Source: Lentihominibacter excrementipullorum
GTDB taxonomy: Bacteria; Bacillota; Clostridia; Peptostreptococcales; Anaerovoracaceae
NCBI GenBank assembly: GCA_018713975.1
Contig: DVOB01000068.1
Coordinates: forward strand, 1-31,454
DNA: 31,454 bases
Direction: 5' to 3'
Shown: positions 31,448 to 31,454 of the stretch, in pieces
How positions within the stretch are numbered: position 1 is the first letter of the stretch
Layout of the letters: each line of letters starts with the position of its first letter
Notes under the pieces: generated by a model
The model's database searches: none
What the model was told of the DNA's origin: nothing
What the model saw: the letters and a program-made list of their open reading frames with translations, nothing else
Position numbers and translations under genes: made by a program

Positions 31448-31454
31448 ATGGAAA
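31448..31454 (+). CDS. Possible start of the next gene, cut by window end
   Basis: ATGGAAA at the very end follows GGGAG at about nine bases and comes 18 bases after the preceding stop. That fits the start of another gene in the murI operon, but only two codons are visible. Confidence 0.3.

Overview
The window looks like the chromosome of an endospore-forming, amino-acid-using anaerobe of the Clostridia (Bacillota). The grounds are spo0A and spoIVB, the conserved order dgt-dnaG-rpoD-trmK-nif3, a bacterial RNase P RNA, Gram-positive Shine-Dalgarno sites, heavy use of ATA (Ile) and AGG/AGA (Arg) codons, and a set of amino-acid and peptide genes (an APC permease, BrnQ, PepF). I cannot name a genus from the sequence alone.

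Layout. (1) 1-6535: the 3' part of a P-loop-like gene, then a 755-base non-coding stretch holding a sigma-54 promoter, palindromic candidate activator sites and a long structured leader that ends in an intrinsic terminator. Downstream are three overlapping or tightly packed genes: an APC amino-acid permease, a membrane histidine kinase with a substrate-binding-protein-like sensor domain, and an NtrC-type sigma-54 activator. Together they read as a self-contained sense-and-import module. (2) 6596-9067: a sporulation block with a BofC-like protein, its expected target the SpoIVB protease, then spo0A preceded by two perfect 0A boxes. (3) 9091-12658: BrnQ (minus strand), a D-2-hydroxyacid dehydrogenase, and a cysteine-rich protein with 31 Cys in 339 residues (minus strand).

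(4) 12782-16760: an M16 peptidase and dUTPase in overlap, a catalase-fold protein that has lost its catalytic His and Asn, a 64-residue catalase-related domain as a separate coupled gene, and a dGTPase-like HD hydrolase. (5) 16873-21504: the macromolecular synthesis region dnaG-rpoD followed by trmK and a Nif3-family gene. (6) 21531-23257: rnpB, tRNA-Leu(CAG), a terminator, and a DUF368 membrane protein (undecaprenyl-phosphate translocase family) behind a riboswitch-like leader with an intrinsic terminator and a competing pairing.

(7) 23286-26176: mscL with a C-terminal zinc ribbon (minus strand), a PdaC-like polysaccharide deacetylase, a 55-residue membrane peptide, and an Rrf2-family regulator with three Cys. 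(8) 26181-31454: a minus-strand run pepF-nadK-rluA-type pseudouridine synthase, a divergent intergenic region with two exact 27-base repeats in palindromic settings, then murI and an acidic protein of unknown function.

The strongest candidates for something undescribed are the sigma-54 structured leader at 1199-1671, the DUF368 leader at 22245-22423, and the split, catalytically degenerate catalase pair at 14556-15721. All functional calls come from motifs I can read in the translations and from memory of the families; no search was run.
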